Positions 22,345 through 34,397 of a DNA stretch of 64,000 bases are shown here, one piece after another; the stretch's first letter is position 1; every line of letters begins with the position of its first letter. Source of the DNA: Datura wrightii (Eukaryota; Streptophyta; Magnoliopsida; Solanales; Solanaceae); the NCBI GenBank assembly GCA_035772735.1, contig JASDFA010000001.1:86763501-86827500 (forward strand). The letters run 5' to 3'. Below the pieces are notes generated by a model. The model did not search any database. It had not been told where the DNA came from and worked only from the letters and a program-made list of their open reading frames with translations. Position numbers and translations under genes: made by a program.

Positions 22345-24515
22345 TGTTCATTTTGCTTTCCATTTTTTCTTTAATTGTTGTTTTTGTTTTCTTATGTAGG
22401 TAGCATAGAGCTTAATTCGAGCCATCAAAGGAGATGCTCAGAGGATACCTATAGAACATTGGCAAACCCCATGTGAGGTTATGCAGCACACAGTTGCAAA
22501 TACTTCCTAACCAAAAACTCAATAAGGGATTGATCACATCCACAACCAAGGGGATTTCCCATTGCGCCTGCAGATTTTAGTTCATAGTTCACAAGTGTCG
22601 TGCATACAGAGAGCTAGAAAGTTCTTACTTGGACTTAAAAACTCAAGAGCATTTGCATTGAGCCTATGCAAGACAGAATCCCATGTGTAGAACGTAGGTC
22701 TGGCGTATGTGTAAACCAAAATACCTAGAAGAAAACATTCCAAAAATAGTGCATTTCTGCCTTATCTACAGTGTACATTCAAACATCCAGCACACAGGTT
22801 CACCATGTCTCCTCAACTAGATCATTGAAACTCTCGATGCATAACCAACCTGCGGCACGTATGCCGTTACCAGTTTAGGGAGTTCTTTCACCCTTTCCTC
22901 CCCTATCTTATTTCACCTTGTGCACTGGGAACAATGCATTATTTTTTATGGGGGTGAAGTCTAAGTAACCCACTCATTAGTGATGCATGATTGGCCCTAC
23001 GAAAGATTGGGTAACATCATTCTTAAGAGAAAATCATCATTGCCTGCTCTTTAGAATCACCTTTGTAGATAGTAGTTAGCGAATAAACGCAGAGGATTTC
23101 CTTTATACTATGATTATGTTATAAGGAGCAAAACATTTTTTATTAATTTGTGTGTCAAACTGGGTGATGTTTCCCAATGATAGTTATGCCTCCCAAAGTG
23201 GGGCGTGACACTTCAATTGACTTTGAGAATAACTAGACTCTTTGAAATTGTGATGCCTTGTGTCGTAAGGTTATTGTTCGATTCTTTTGTATGCATATCG
23301 CCTAGAACTTCCCTCGAATGTGATCCAAGGAAATATTCAAGATGTGGCTGAGCTTGGAAAATGACCTTAGGACCTTTTTGGATAGTCACTTCATTCAGAA
23401 CAAGGCCCTCATTTAACATTGATCTTAGTTAACCATTCTTGAGGCTTAAATCTATTTCTTGGAAACCGCATTACAAGCCTTGATGTTTTTTTTGAATCTT
23501 GTACTTTGGCACCCATTCCTCCCTAATTGCTAGTGATAAAATAAAATAGGGTCTAAAAGCCCAAGATCTAGGGAAAATGAGAAATTAAGTATTGATGTAG
23601 GCAACAACCTAAGTTTAGGGGTATGCATAAAAGGGAAAGGAGGAATGAGCTCAATGTGAGGTAGCACTGACTAATAAATGTAAAACAAAATGTTCTTTTG
23701 AAACTTTGATTCAAGAAAAAAATGAATATAATTGTGATATCTCTTGTGTAGTGGATGATTAATGTTGAAATCTAAGGTGTGCAGAAGGGTGACTCTTTAG
23801 GAAACCTGGATTGTGAAAATGAGGGATAAGGTGGAGTTGACTCTGTGGTGTGAGCAGGATGTTTGATGTGTATCAACAAAGCATTAGGGAGGCTTAGTAA
23901 CTTGAACTAAATGATTTGCTATCCTTACCACTAGCCTACATTATCACCCGGAAGTCCTTAGTGATTTCAATCTTGGCAACTCTACATTAGTGGTGATTTA
24001 CACAAAGGGCAAGCCTATGGGTCAATGTGTGCACACTTGAATATATTTGAGAGGGTGAGCATTGTAGATCATCTTATAATGCATGTTATGTGAATTGCAT
24101 GGTTGTGAGTGGGATTCTCTCTTTTGGTGAGTGGCATTACATCCTTTGTATAAATGTTAAAGTCTTGATCTCAATTAAGAGGTATGAATGCAACAAGTTG
24201 TATAGTGAGCTTCTAGGCAAACCTTGAAAATTGAATGTCAATGATTTGAGATGCTTGTTTATTTTAATTGAAATGAAAAGGCCCTAATCTAGATTGAAAT
24301 AGTGATGGTGATATTTGCCAGTACTTGTGATGGTACCAATTGAAATTTATGCACATCTTTGAGTCATTTTAAATTTTGAGTCTTTTTGTGTTTTGGGGGT
24401 TATTTTGAATCTTTGTGCTCCTGTATGCAGCCCCCATGATATGATAAGCTTAAGTCAATTTCATTTATGAGTGAATGCTTTGCTTGAGGAGAAGCAATAA
24501 CTCAAGTTTAGTGGT
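22345..24515 (+). other. 3' non-coding region of the Athila-like element
   Basis: About 2.2 kb between integrase and the LTR. I see no ORF with recognisable content and no env-position ORF like those of C and D, only scattered stops in all frames. A purine-rich AAGTTTAGTGGT at 24504-24515 directly before the LTR start is the probable polypurine tract. Confidence 0.6.
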
Positions 24516-25977
24516 TTAATGAGTTGGCAATTTATCAACTCATTTTAGCTCTTTAGCATGAGTTATTACTTTATTTTAACACAATTTAGAAGGGTTATAT
24601 GCCTTTTCTCCTCTTTTGTGCAGGATTTTATTTGAAACAAAAAAGATAAAGGAATTGATGTAAAAGCAATATGCCGGAGGAAAACCAAGGACATGCGTGC
24701 CACAAGTCTAAGAGGGTGCCATGCAGAAGGAGTTAGGATGTTACTGGAGTAAGACTTGCGTACCACAAGTTGGCATCTATGGACCACAAATGACAACACA
24801 AAAGGCCTTGAGGGAGCACTATTTAAGCCTGTTAAAGCATCTGCGAGCCACACATCTGCACCGGTGAATCACAAGTGCCAGTGTAAGTAAGTTATGTCTT
24901 CTCTGAAGGGCAAAATTGTACAGGAAGACAAGCATGTACTTGAAAAAGTTTCCAAGGGAATTTTTGGGTAGTTGTGTAAGGGAATTTATGATGATTTTCC
25001 CCCATTTTATATGGACAACAACACACTAGAGAAGAGAGAGAGAGAGAGATTACATCAGAGAGAAGATTGTAGAAGAGTGATAAAGATAGTACAAATATAC
25101 TTTCTTCTTTCATCTTCTTCTTTTGGGAAAAACACCAATGTTGAAGTATCAAAAGCTTAGAGTTGGTTTTATTTGCTGATAACGAATGGAATTGAGAAAT
25201 TTTACTTTGGTATAATTTCTCTTTCCTTAATTATGAGTAGCTAAATTACCTTTTTTGTATGGATGATGGGTGTTTAGATCTAAGTGGGTATTCAATAATT
25301 TATTTAAAATTTGAGTAGAAAGCATGGATCTATTGATTTCTTCAAGTTTTATTTGATAATTAATTGTTCCAAACATTAATTGAGCTCTCTAACTTTGATT
25401 TTATTTGAGAAAGAAAAGTGAATTTGGGTAAGACTTCAATAGTGAGGATTTGGAGTTTTGCTTTATGGGTTGGAGCTAGAGATTGTCTACACCCAATTCA
25501 AACTCCATTAAAGGGTTCGAGCTAGAAATAGTCTAAACTCTACCTGAAACATTGTTTGGTTGTTTAGTAGATTTTGGCTTCAGGGTTTGAGAAAAACAAA
25601 AGTAGACATACTCTTTTGGTTGAGAAATTAGAGTGTAACTCAAAGCCAAGGCTATCCATGCACTAATTCCATCTAAGGCTCTTAGTTAAAACCTACTAAC
25701 TCGATACACCATCAAATACACACCCCTAGTGTCTCATCTTGCTAGCTACAATCATTTTCCTTGTTTTGTTTTATATTTTCAAATGATACTTGCTCGCATT
25801 TTATCCCCAAATTTTACTTTATGTTTACACATGATGCATGTTTGTGTGAACTATTTTACAATATTTTGTAAATCTATCCCTAATCCTTGTGGGATTTGAC
25901 CCCCACTCTTGTTGGATATTCGTTTAGCAACAACAGTAGCCACATCCCTAATGGGAGAGTTATTTTGGATGTTATCA
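24516..25977 (+). repeat. 3' LTR of the Athila-like element
   Basis: About 1,460 bp from TTAATGAGTTGGC (with a GAGTTGgcaatttatCAACTC hairpin) to GATGTTATCA. A TATA-like 'gcactatttaagcc' lies at about 24818-24832, and the CCTTGTGGGATTTGACCCC segment near the 3' end is typical of Athila LTRs. A short GA microsatellite lies at 25030-25050. The exact ends are inferred from composition, because no second copy of this LTR is in the window. Confidence 0.6.
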
Positions 25978-26261
25978 GGTAACAACAACACTAGTGCTAG
26001 TGACTGACACAATCAAAGTCTAAGACTCCGCTATGGGGTCATAGTGTCCAGTGTGGTCGGCACCCCTAGGTCCCATGCTTGAAGAAACTCCAATCTCTCC
26101 AACCATATGAGTGTCAACACTAGATCATTGAAGAGCTTCCTACAATTTTTTCTTCTCCCTCTTACGCGCTCTCTCACATGCCTCATCATCACTATCCTCT
26201 CTGGTCCTCCTTACCACATCCCATGGATGTGAATCCTTAAATAGTTTTAAAAATGGCTGTT
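25978..26261 (-). pseudogene. C-terminal remnant of a plant-transposon-protein ORF
   Basis: On the minus strand a short frame reads as a charged tail (RTREDSDDEACERARKREKKK near 26220-26160) and then a low-complexity end. This is similar in character to the acidic or charged tails of the env-position ORFs of C and D. Together with 27668-28348 it appears to be one ORF region split by the solo LTR 26262-27667. Weak evidence by itself. Confidence 0.35.
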
Positions 26262-27667
26262 TGATATGCCCAAGTGATACTCAAAAGTACCATTTTAGCC
26301 TTGTTTATCTATCAATGTGTATACATTCTCATGAAATTGGTAATAAAATGTGAATTTATACTAACCAACATGATTAGCATTGTTTTGTAGGTAAAATGTA
26401 ATTTCGGGAAGCTAAAATGCATGTTGGAGGATATCGGGGTTGGACTTGGATGCGAGCAAGGGACAAGACATTGGACAACATAAAATAAAGGGGCTCCGCG
26501 ATGGAGCCGTGTCACGTTGCCATCGCGGAGGCCTTCTGCCTGGATGGGAATTTTCAGCCCCATTCCAGTGTGGGTTCGCGATGGGTCCGTGGCACGGTGG
26601 CTTGGCTCCGCGTTGCACGCCGTGCCACATTGGGATTTAATTCCTGGACCCCCAGTTCCAGTGAAGGTCCGCGTCCGTAGCATGTCACGGAGGTAGTGCT
26701 CCATGATGCACTCCGTGACACGTTGCTTGTTATTACGGGAAAAATTCCCACCAGTATAAATAGAACACTTAGGTTCATTTTTCAACATTCTGACTTCGTG
26801 GAGCAAGAACGTGGGTTACAGGCAGTTGAGGGGACGAAATTATCAGGGTTTTTCTCTCTTTCCTTCTCCTTGTATTCAATTGCTTGTATGTTTAACACTC
26901 ATTTAATGATGTTTAATCCACAAATAAGTGGCTAAATCCTCTTCTTGCTGAGGTTATGAACAATTGTAATGAAATGTGATCATTGATTCTTTGGTTTTTC
27001 ATCTTTTCTTCCATGTTGTTCTATAAATTCTTGTTCTTACTGCATTAATGTGTGGCCTACGTTAATGTATATCTAAAAAGTCCGGTTTCACTCGAGAGAG
27101 CAAGAAATTGGAAAGTTGTGAATTAATAGGATATGATCTTTTCTTGGTTTGGGAAAATTGGGAATTGATTTACTGTCAGGATAGAAATATACCTGAAAGT
27201 CGTATTAGTCAATTTAGGAACCGGGTTTGTATGGCTAGAACATGAATTGCATTTAATCACAGAAATGTAGGTGGATGGTTCATGATTCTTAAGTGAGGTT
27301 AAATACGAGAGTTTTAATCTCTTGGCAAAAGTTCTTGGCTAGCAACCGGAGGAAAAGACTAACCAAATTATGTCGATAATTAATTTCATTACATGTTCGT
27401 TTAACCTCAGCATGCTCTCATTCATAGTTCAGACTCAAATTAGATAGTTATTTTAGAGTTAGCATAAAAATTATAAAACAAAATATCAAACTTTTGGTTA
27501 CACTGTTGTCTGCATTTTTAGAATCGAAATATAGTACACTTGAGCAGATTGCACTTCATCCCAGTCCCTGTGGGATCGATACTTGGCTTACTTAAGCCAC
27601 TTTACTATTTGTTCGACCACGTGCACTTGCGTGTAGTTATATACCCATATAACATACAGACCGAACA
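26262..27667 (+). mobile_element. Solo LTR of the C/D Athila-type family, plus strand
   Basis: It starts TGATATGCCCAAGTGATACTC and ends ACCGAACA, the two termini of the C/D LTR read in plus orientation. The GTCCCTGTGGGATCGATAC and TGTTCGACCACGTGCAC segments near the end also match. A TATA box (TATAAATAG, 26754-26762) follows two palindromic pairs: GTGGCACGG (26589) with CCGTGCCAC (26620), and TGTCACGGAG (26683) with CTCCGTGACA (26711). The flanks (CTGTT and ACCCC) do not match, so it may have lost a few bases at one end. No internal region is attached. Confidence 0.8.
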
Positions 27668-28348
27668 ACCCCATCCCCTATGGGTGCTGATATATCTACT
27701 AGCTCACTCTCATTGGGTAGATCCTCAAAAAATGTGCCTTCTAATGTAGAGGTCTGCGTCTTACTCTTAGCAATAGGGTTTGACTTATCACAGATCTTAT
27801 TAATATCCTGAATGTGAGTAGCCTATACAGTTTGGTCCACAGCTGCTAATGTAGGCAACCTAGCCTCGCAACATATATGGGCTATCAGATAAGGGAATGG
27901 AATGGAAGTCCCATACCTCAACATCTTTCCTTAATCTCTATAACAATTATGCAAGCTAAATTAACATTAAACCTCAACATGATGCTAGAAACAAGAACAA
28001 CCCCAATCAGAGTCAATGTATTTCGACTACTGTAGGAACCAATCGCAACCGTACCACCACCTACCTAAACTTTGTGGTAAGACTCAAAGAACCTTTCATG
28101 ATGGTGACTGTCTAGCCTCAGCCATGCTAGCTCTCTATTTGTGAGAACTGAGGAAAACCTATTAATCTGCCTCCTCTTGCTCATGTCATCTTTCTTTTTC
28201 CTCTCCTTAGAGGCACTCATATTGAAGTCAAATCCTGTCATATTAACTGACGCCTCATAATTTGGACAAAACAAAAACTGTTGGATGGTGCACTAAAAAA
28301 TATCAACTATCCTACCATGCATTTACACACTTTCTAGTGGTGGCTGAC
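27668..28348 (-). pseudogene. Plant-transposon-protein ORF remnant
   Basis: The minus-strand open stretch 28274-28065 contains SKRRQINRFSSVLTNRELAW. Further broken frames towards 27668 contain an LPFPYLIAHICCEARLPTLA segment. These resemble the N-terminal and central parts of the 'putative plant transposon protein' domain that the D ORF (38998-37778) also carries, but the copy is much more diverged. There is no intact frame. Its parent element was cut on the right by insertion of chromovirus B and internally by the solo LTR. Confidence 0.45.
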
Positions 28349-30581
28349 TGTTACACAACAAAAGTCCCAACGATCAAGCCCTAACCTTGTAGCAGAACTA
28401 GCAGAAAAATCTATAATTTTCCTTAGAATGACTCGTCCTACAAGTTGTGGTGTGAAGTCACGGGTTGTGAGAGTAGTCATGGTATGCAGTAGTTCCTCCT
28501 AGTCCAATGATGATGACTCGTGGTATGAGTAATACGAGGCAGTAATGAGTCATGGTATCATTCGTCTGGAGGAAGCCCAGAAACGGAGAGAAGGTGAATT
28601 GGCCTATACCATGATTTATGATTTGATGGTACAACTCGTGGTTAGGAGTCGTGGATTGGTTCTACTGGGGTGAAAAGCCAATGTAACGAGTCATGGTATG
28701 ACTCGTTATAGGAAACAATGAGTTATGGTAAGTGTCCATGGTATGAGAATTAGAGAACCAAAAGATAGGACTGAAGGAAACCACGAGACATCGTCACGTG
28801 GTACGACTCATGGTATCTGGCTGTCATCTTTTAAATTACATTTTTCCAGGGGTATTTGTAAGTTCCTAAGCTTCTAACCCCTAAGTAATGTCTTTTTGGA
28901 TTTCCTAAAGATTGTACTAAGGGGTTTAATGTATCTTAAGTCCTCACTCTTTTGAAATAACATAAGATAGAAGGTCCTCTCAAGATCAAACTAGGGTTCT
29001 TCATCAAATCTCTTTAAGTCTTTCTTAGGTTTTCAAGAAAATCTTAAGAGAATGAGGGAAATTCTTCCACCCTCATGCGGAATTTCATCTGTATTCTATG
29101 AATCAAGTCTGCAAGCATGTCATGTTAAAAATCTAGGGTTTAACCCAATTCATTGTAATATTCCATGCTATCTCTATGGGTTCAATTCTCTCATGTTTCA
29201 ATTGATGATAAATGGTTGTTCGGCAGATTTAACTCTCAATTTACTTACTAATTCATGATTTTAGGTTTATGAAGATTATGCCCTATTACGCATGATTTAT
29301 GAATTTCAAGCTTATGAGCCCATAATTTCAAGTATGATGAATTATCAAGTATGCATGAATATTTATGAAATCCTAAACTTATGATTCTATGATTTCAAAG
29401 TTATGAAGCTTTATTCAAGCATGTATTATTTTCACAAAATTCAAGTTCAAGTATCATGGACAACTATATGGCATCTTTTCATGAATATTCCACACATGTC
29501 AAATGTGATAATAATTTCATGTTTCGGCTAGTCCATGTAAGCTCAAGTATGTTTTCACGATAATGATTATAAGCATTGAACATAGTTTAGGAGTAGTTTT
29601 TAGCACGGAATAGGCTAGGGGTTCAGGTAAACCCTGATTTTCAGAACTACATTCTATTGTAGGTATCTATTTAAGGTCAAACCTATGGATATTCACAAGT
29701 GATATCATGCCTTAATCATTTATAGCCTTGGCAAGCTTGGGACGGCTTTGCCAACTTGAGGGAGATAGTTGGGGCATCATGTAAGCTCTAACAAAATGGT
29801 CTTGATTATGATGAAGCCACCTATTATTCCTCATGTTTTCAGTTACTCATGTTCATGTCTGATATTACGTTTTATAGCATATTTGGCCCATTGATCAGTT
29901 TATGAGTTTTTACATATGAATTCAAGTATGGTACTTACATGATTTATATCCCAAAATATTGGGACATTATGTTCAACTTATGATGAATATCTCATGATTA
30001 TGATTACTTCAGGAATATGGCTTTTAGCATGCTATCCTTACTCTCACGTTCTATCTTGTTTAATATTTATGATTTCAGACTATCATTTTACTAGCATGTT
30101 TTACTTATTCTACATACTAAGTACATTCAAAGTACTAACCGTCATACACTATGATATATCATCTCATGATATGGGTTTGGGTGATCCGTCTCAGTCTCGT
30201 CGTCAGCTTGCTCCCGCTCAGTCTAGCTCTATCCAAGTTTTTGTAAGTCCTCATGATCCTAGGATATCAATTTTTAATTATGTCTCTTTTGTTCATGTAT
30301 TTTAGTTTAAGACTTAGACAGCTAGTTGGGGTGTTGTCCCATCAACTTATATGGTGTATATAGGCTTTTCAAATAATTATGTATAGATGGTTCAACGATG
30401 TTAGCTCGTGTTTAAGTTGATGTTGATATGCTATACAGACTTCTGCTTATACCATGTTCATACTTTATTTGTGCTTAGTAATGCTCTTATTCATTTTATG
30501 TATGCGCGATGGGTTATCTTAGAGTCATTCGTGGTTCTAGGTCACTTATGTCGATTTGGGGTCCTAGCTCGGGTCGTGAAA
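28349..30581 (+). repeat. Element B 5' LTR
   Basis: It starts TGTTACAC and ends GGTCGTGAAA just before a primer site. The 2,233-bp length agrees with the A1 LTRs (2,230 and 2,295 bp). Similarity to A-type LTRs is diffuse but collinear, for example 'ggcaagcttgggacggctttgccaacttgag' with the A2 block. The U3 part (28420-28830) is rich in GACTCGTGGTATGA-like motifs. Small ORFs in it are chance. Confidence 0.75.
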
Positions 30582-30583
30582 AA

Positions 30584-30598
30584 CTTGGTATCGGAGCC
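30584..30598 (+). other. Element B primer-binding site
   Basis: CTTGGTATCGGAGCC directly follows the LTR. It differs by one base (A to G) from the initiator-Met-complementary TGGTATCAGAGCC. Confidence 0.85.
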
Positions 30599-30792
30599 AT
30601 GTTTAGGTGTGTCCTAGGATGTCTGAGAGCCGCATTATATAAAGTATTTTCCATGGGTGTGAAATGCACCACACTTATGAGGAACAGGCTACAAAATGTT
30701 TTAGAAAAATTTCCCTTCTTTCATGATCTATATCGTGAGATGAAGTATATCTCTCTATTGCTCTAACTTGTGCTATATGTGTTTGAAGAAAC

Positions 30793-31960
30793 ATGCCTCC
30801 CATTGAGTCAATAGAAGAAGGAACGACAACGAAATTGTCCATGGCAATGGCAATGGATATGGGCATCAACCAGCTATACCAGCTCTAGTTGATCCCTTGT
30901 CGGAATAGCTTACTCATGCCAAGTTCAAGATAGCATTCCAGATGTTAGCTCATGCCATGAATGCCCAGATCAATCAGCAAGTTGTGATTCACTAGATCCA
31001 AAAAAGGAATATACAGCGGCTAAGATGTGAGACATCATAAGGATGAACCTACTTGAGTTTCACAGGTCAAAAGTGGATGAGGACCCACATGAGTTTATTG
31101 AGGAGGTCTGGAAGATTACCTAGGTGATGGGTGTTTAAGGAGAGGATAGTGTATACTTAGCCTCCTATCAGCTCAAGGGGGTTGCTCATACATGGTTTTG
31201 ATAGTGGAAGGAGAGCAGGGAGTTGGTGCAGTCCTTGTTTGTTGGGACAAGTTTGTTACAGCTTTCTTGGATAGGTTCTTCCCTTGAGAGTTGAGGGAAG
31301 AAAAGGTAGCAAAGTTTGTCAACGTGAAGCAAACTAATATGATTGCTCAAGAGTATGCCCTAAAGTTTATCCAGCTGTCTAGGTATGCTCCGGAGATGTT
31401 TGATGATCCAAGAGCTTGTATGAGCAAGTTTGTGAATAGGTTGGCAGATTCATTAGTTAAAGAGTGCAGGACCGCATACTGATTAATGATATAGATAACT
31501 TCCAGCTAATAATATATGCCCAGGAAATAGAGGTGGAGCAGATGAAGGAAAATAAGAGAGAGGCCAAGAGGGCTAAGATAGGGAACTATGGGCATTTCCA
31601 ACAGAGATTCGGTGATAGATATCAATGTGAAGGCCAATCGAGGTTGTCAATCCCTGCTCCACATCAGCTAGCATTCCATCTAGACCTCGAGGTGATTAGA
31701 GGAGTAAGGCGTCATGTTCTAGGAGCCAGAGGATCATGACAGTAGAGTGCACTTTCCCGGTTAGCAGGAAATGTGGTAAGAATCACCCATGAGAGTGCTT
31801 GGTTGGCTTAGATGTTTTATTTAGGTATAGGAAGCCCGGGCACATACGTAGGGATTGTCCTTTAGCTAGGTGGGTGGATGGTAGAGGCCGTATCCCAACC
31901 ACTACTTCAGCAGCTCCAATAGCTCACCCATCTTAGCATAGAGCCTCTTCTAATGCAGAT
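30793..31960 (+). pseudogene. Element B gag, heavily mutated
   Basis: It starts at the ATG at 30793 (MPPIE), equivalent to the MPP start of A and G. Capsid motifs are readable in pieces: FHRSKVDEDPHEFIEE near 31065-31110, YQLKGVAHTW near 31168, and the open stretch 31291-31482 with MIAQEYALKFIQLSRYAPEM. A basic segment (31500-31720) and one degenerate plus one better CCHC knuckle (FRYRKPGHIRRDCP near 31825-31865) follow. More than ten stops or frame changes show old decay. Confidence 0.82.
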
Positions 31961-31989
31961 GGAAGACAACACCAGAACAGGTTTTACGC

Positions 31990-32438
31990 ACTTTCATCTC
32001 GTCAGCAGTAGTAGTGCTCACTAGTATGTTACAAGTATTCCATCTTGATGTTTATGCTTTATTCGATCTGAGGGCTACATTATCCTTTGTGATTCCTTAT
32101 GTTGTCGTTACTTTCGGTGTTAGTCCCAAAATCCTGTCAGAACCCTTCTTAGTCTCTACTCCTATTGGCGAGTTAGTGTTAGCTCGATAGGTATACAAAA
32201 ATTGCCCTGTCATTATTCTTCAGAAAGTCACCTTAGCCAACTTAGTGGAGTTTGATATGACCAACTTTAAAGTTATCATTGGTATGGATTAGTTATATGC
32301 TTGTTATGCCTCGGTCAATTGTAGAACCCGTATAGTAGAGTTTTGATTTCTGGGTGAACCAGTCCTCGAGTGGGAGGGTAGTTCAGCTATTCCTGTAGGT
32401 CGATTTGTTTCTTAACTCAAGGCTAGGAAGATGATGTC
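31990..32438 (+). pseudogene. Element B protease and start of PR-RT linker
   Basis: The segment includes VYALFDLRATLSFVIPY (the active-site DLGAT with Gly changed to Arg), KVIIGMD near 32272, and the post-protease FLGEPVLEWEG and VGRFVS segments. It ends at LKARKMMS, exactly where element C is inserted. The linker continues at 54401 with KGYVYYLVWVKD, in agreement with SKGCMYHLVRVKD of element A. Stops within it and the loss of the active-site Gly make it inactive. Confidence 0.82.
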
Positions 32439-33935
32439 TGTTCGGTGGCGAGAACTATGCGCAAGTGCACGTGGTCGAACAAGTAATAAAGTGGCTTATG
32501 TCAAGCCAAGTATCGATCCCACAGGGACTGAACTACGATATTAATTAACTTTAGCGTCAGTGAACTATATCTCTATGAATGCAGACAACCAAATAAATAA
32601 TATTTTAAGAGTTAAAATTCACTACATAATGAAAATCTAAGTCAAGATTAGAATTTGAGTCTGAACAATAGCAATGAACAAGCTGAGGTTAAGACAAACA
32701 TGCAGGGATGTAATTTATTAATTCAATTCAGCAAATCTTCTCTTCGGTTGCTAGTAAGGAATTTATTGCCTATGGATTGGATCTTTCGACTCCTATCCAA
32801 TTTAAGAATCATGAGACCTTAATCTACATTTCTGTGATATAAGAATTTCATGCTCTAGCAATACATAACCGATTATGTAATTGACCGATAAGACTTTTAG
32901 ATATATTTCTATTCCGAATGTAAATCAATTCTCAATTTTCTAACCTAAGAAATGATCATATCCTACTAGTTCACATCTGTCCAATTTCTTTCCTTTTCAA
33001 AATCAAAATTGGATTTCTAGATATACATTAACATTGGCCAAACATTAATGCAGTAAAAACAAGAATTGATAGAACAACCATTGAAGAAAAGATGAAAACT
33101 GAAATGATCAACAATTACATTCCTCTACAATTATTCTTAACCTCAACAAGAAGTGAATTAGCCACTCATTTGTGGATTAAACATCTTCAAATAAGTAGAA
33201 TTCATACAAACAATTGAGATTAAAGAGAAAGAGAAAGAGCCCTAGAATTTTTGTCCTCTCAACTGCCTGTAACCCACGTTCTTGCTCAACCAAGTCAAAA
33301 TGTTTAAAATAAAACCTAAGTGTTCTATTTATACTATTGAGAATTTTTCTCGGAAAAACAAGCAACGTGGCACGGAGTGTATCGCGAAGCACTCCCTCCG
33401 TGCCACGGGGGTATCGCAGACCCTTATTGGAAGTTGGCTCCCAGGCAAATGCACCTCAACGTGGCACAACTTGCATCGCGGAGCCTTGCCTCCGTGCCAC
33501 GGTGCTATCGCTCACCTTCACTGGAACTTGAGGTTCCAGGTAATTACACTCAATGTGAGACGGAGTGCATAGCGGAACACTGCCTCCGTGTCACGGAGGT
33601 AACGTGAACCTCCACTGGAATTTGTCAAAATTAATTCATCCGAGGTAGAATGCCTCCGCGATGGCAGTGTGACACGGCTCCATCGCGGAGCCCTTATTTT
33701 TGCTGCTTTCCCTTGTCAACTTCCACTCCTTGTTTTCAAGTCCATTCCCGCACTTCACCAACATATATATTAGCTTCTAAAACTTCCTTTTACCTACAAA
33801 ACAACACTAATCTTGTTGGTTAGTATAAATTCACATTAACTAAGAATTACATGAGAATTTACACATAACGATAGATAAACAAGTAGAAATGAAGCATTTG
33901 AGTATCAGTTGGGCATGCAATTCTGCCCAAGATCA
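32439..33935 (-). repeat. Element C 3' LTR
   Basis: 1,497 bp from TGTTCGGTGG to CTGCCCAAGATCA, matching 52892-54395 along its whole length. The U3 region (33361-33690) has a GC-rich inverted-repeat array, for example GTGGCACGGAG at 33367-33377 against CTCCGTGCCAC at 33396-33406, and CCGCGATGG against CCATCGCGG near 33656-33690. A TATA-like AGTATAAATAG (minus strand) lies at about 33326-33337, downstream of the array in transcription. Confidence 0.95.
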
Positions 33936-33973
33936 CTTACCCCACACTTAAAACCTTGTTCGTCCTCGAACAA
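33936..33973 (-). other. Element C polypurine tract and stem-loop
   Basis: CTTACCCCACACTTAA (minus strand TTAAGTGTGGGGTAAG) abuts the LTR and would prime plus-strand synthesis. Next to it, 33956-33973 is TTGTTCGTCCTCGAACAA, a perfect stem around a loop that reads GAGGAC on the minus strand. Confidence 0.88.
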
Positions 33974-34397
33974 TACACTCACATCTCATGCAATTGACAC
34001 CCACGCATAGCTAATTTGGCTCGACCATTCAAGCTACGGCTATACAGATTATTTAAGATGGAAAATCATCAAGAAAACATGCATGGTCTCATCAATACAA
34101 AGAAGTACACCACATTAAGACCTCATAAACTCAAGAATCGATTCTCCATCTTGGCAAACTCGTGCAAATCAACTGATCAAGACATCCGACACGAAATTTA
34201 ATCTCTCGTCAAGCATGTGTCCTCATAACATAAGAGAATTACCCCATTTTCCATCATATGATTTCCAAAGAACTAAATGTAGGGGTATATGAATACGATT
34301 TCGCTCTCTCTCCCAAAGAATTCATATGCATCATGTCATGAACCATAGGCTTGCCTCTAGTGTATTACTCCAGTAATATAAGGATGCGTGATGTAAG
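33974..34397 (-). other. Element C 3' non-coding region, distal part
   Basis: About 420 bp of AT-rich sequence, collinear with 35908-36330 of D, with no ORF of substance. It ends with GTAAG, the target-site duplication of D, and continues on the other side of D at 44384. Confidence 0.8.

Larger units (their letters stand above)
28349..32438 (+). mobile_element. Chromovirus element B, 5' part (continues at 54396)
   Basis: A plus-strand Tekay-like element: 5' LTR 28349-30581, primer site, leader, gag, protease, then interruption by element C inside the PR-RT linker. The coding sequence resumes at 54396 in the correct register after one copy of the ATGTC duplication (32434-32438 and 54396-54400). 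It is cut again at 54739 by element E. B is therefore the oldest layer of the nest visible here. All its genes carry many stops. Confidence 0.88.

Noticed and set aside
24516..25160. ORFs at 24566-24853, 24892-25152 and 24972-25160
   Set aside because: Both strands of the same LTR stretch, low-complexity Ser/Leu- or Arg/Glu-rich from a GA microsatellite, with no support.
26262..27667. A target-site duplication for this solo LTR
   Set aside because: Several possible end positions were tried. The five bases on either side do not match in any of them.
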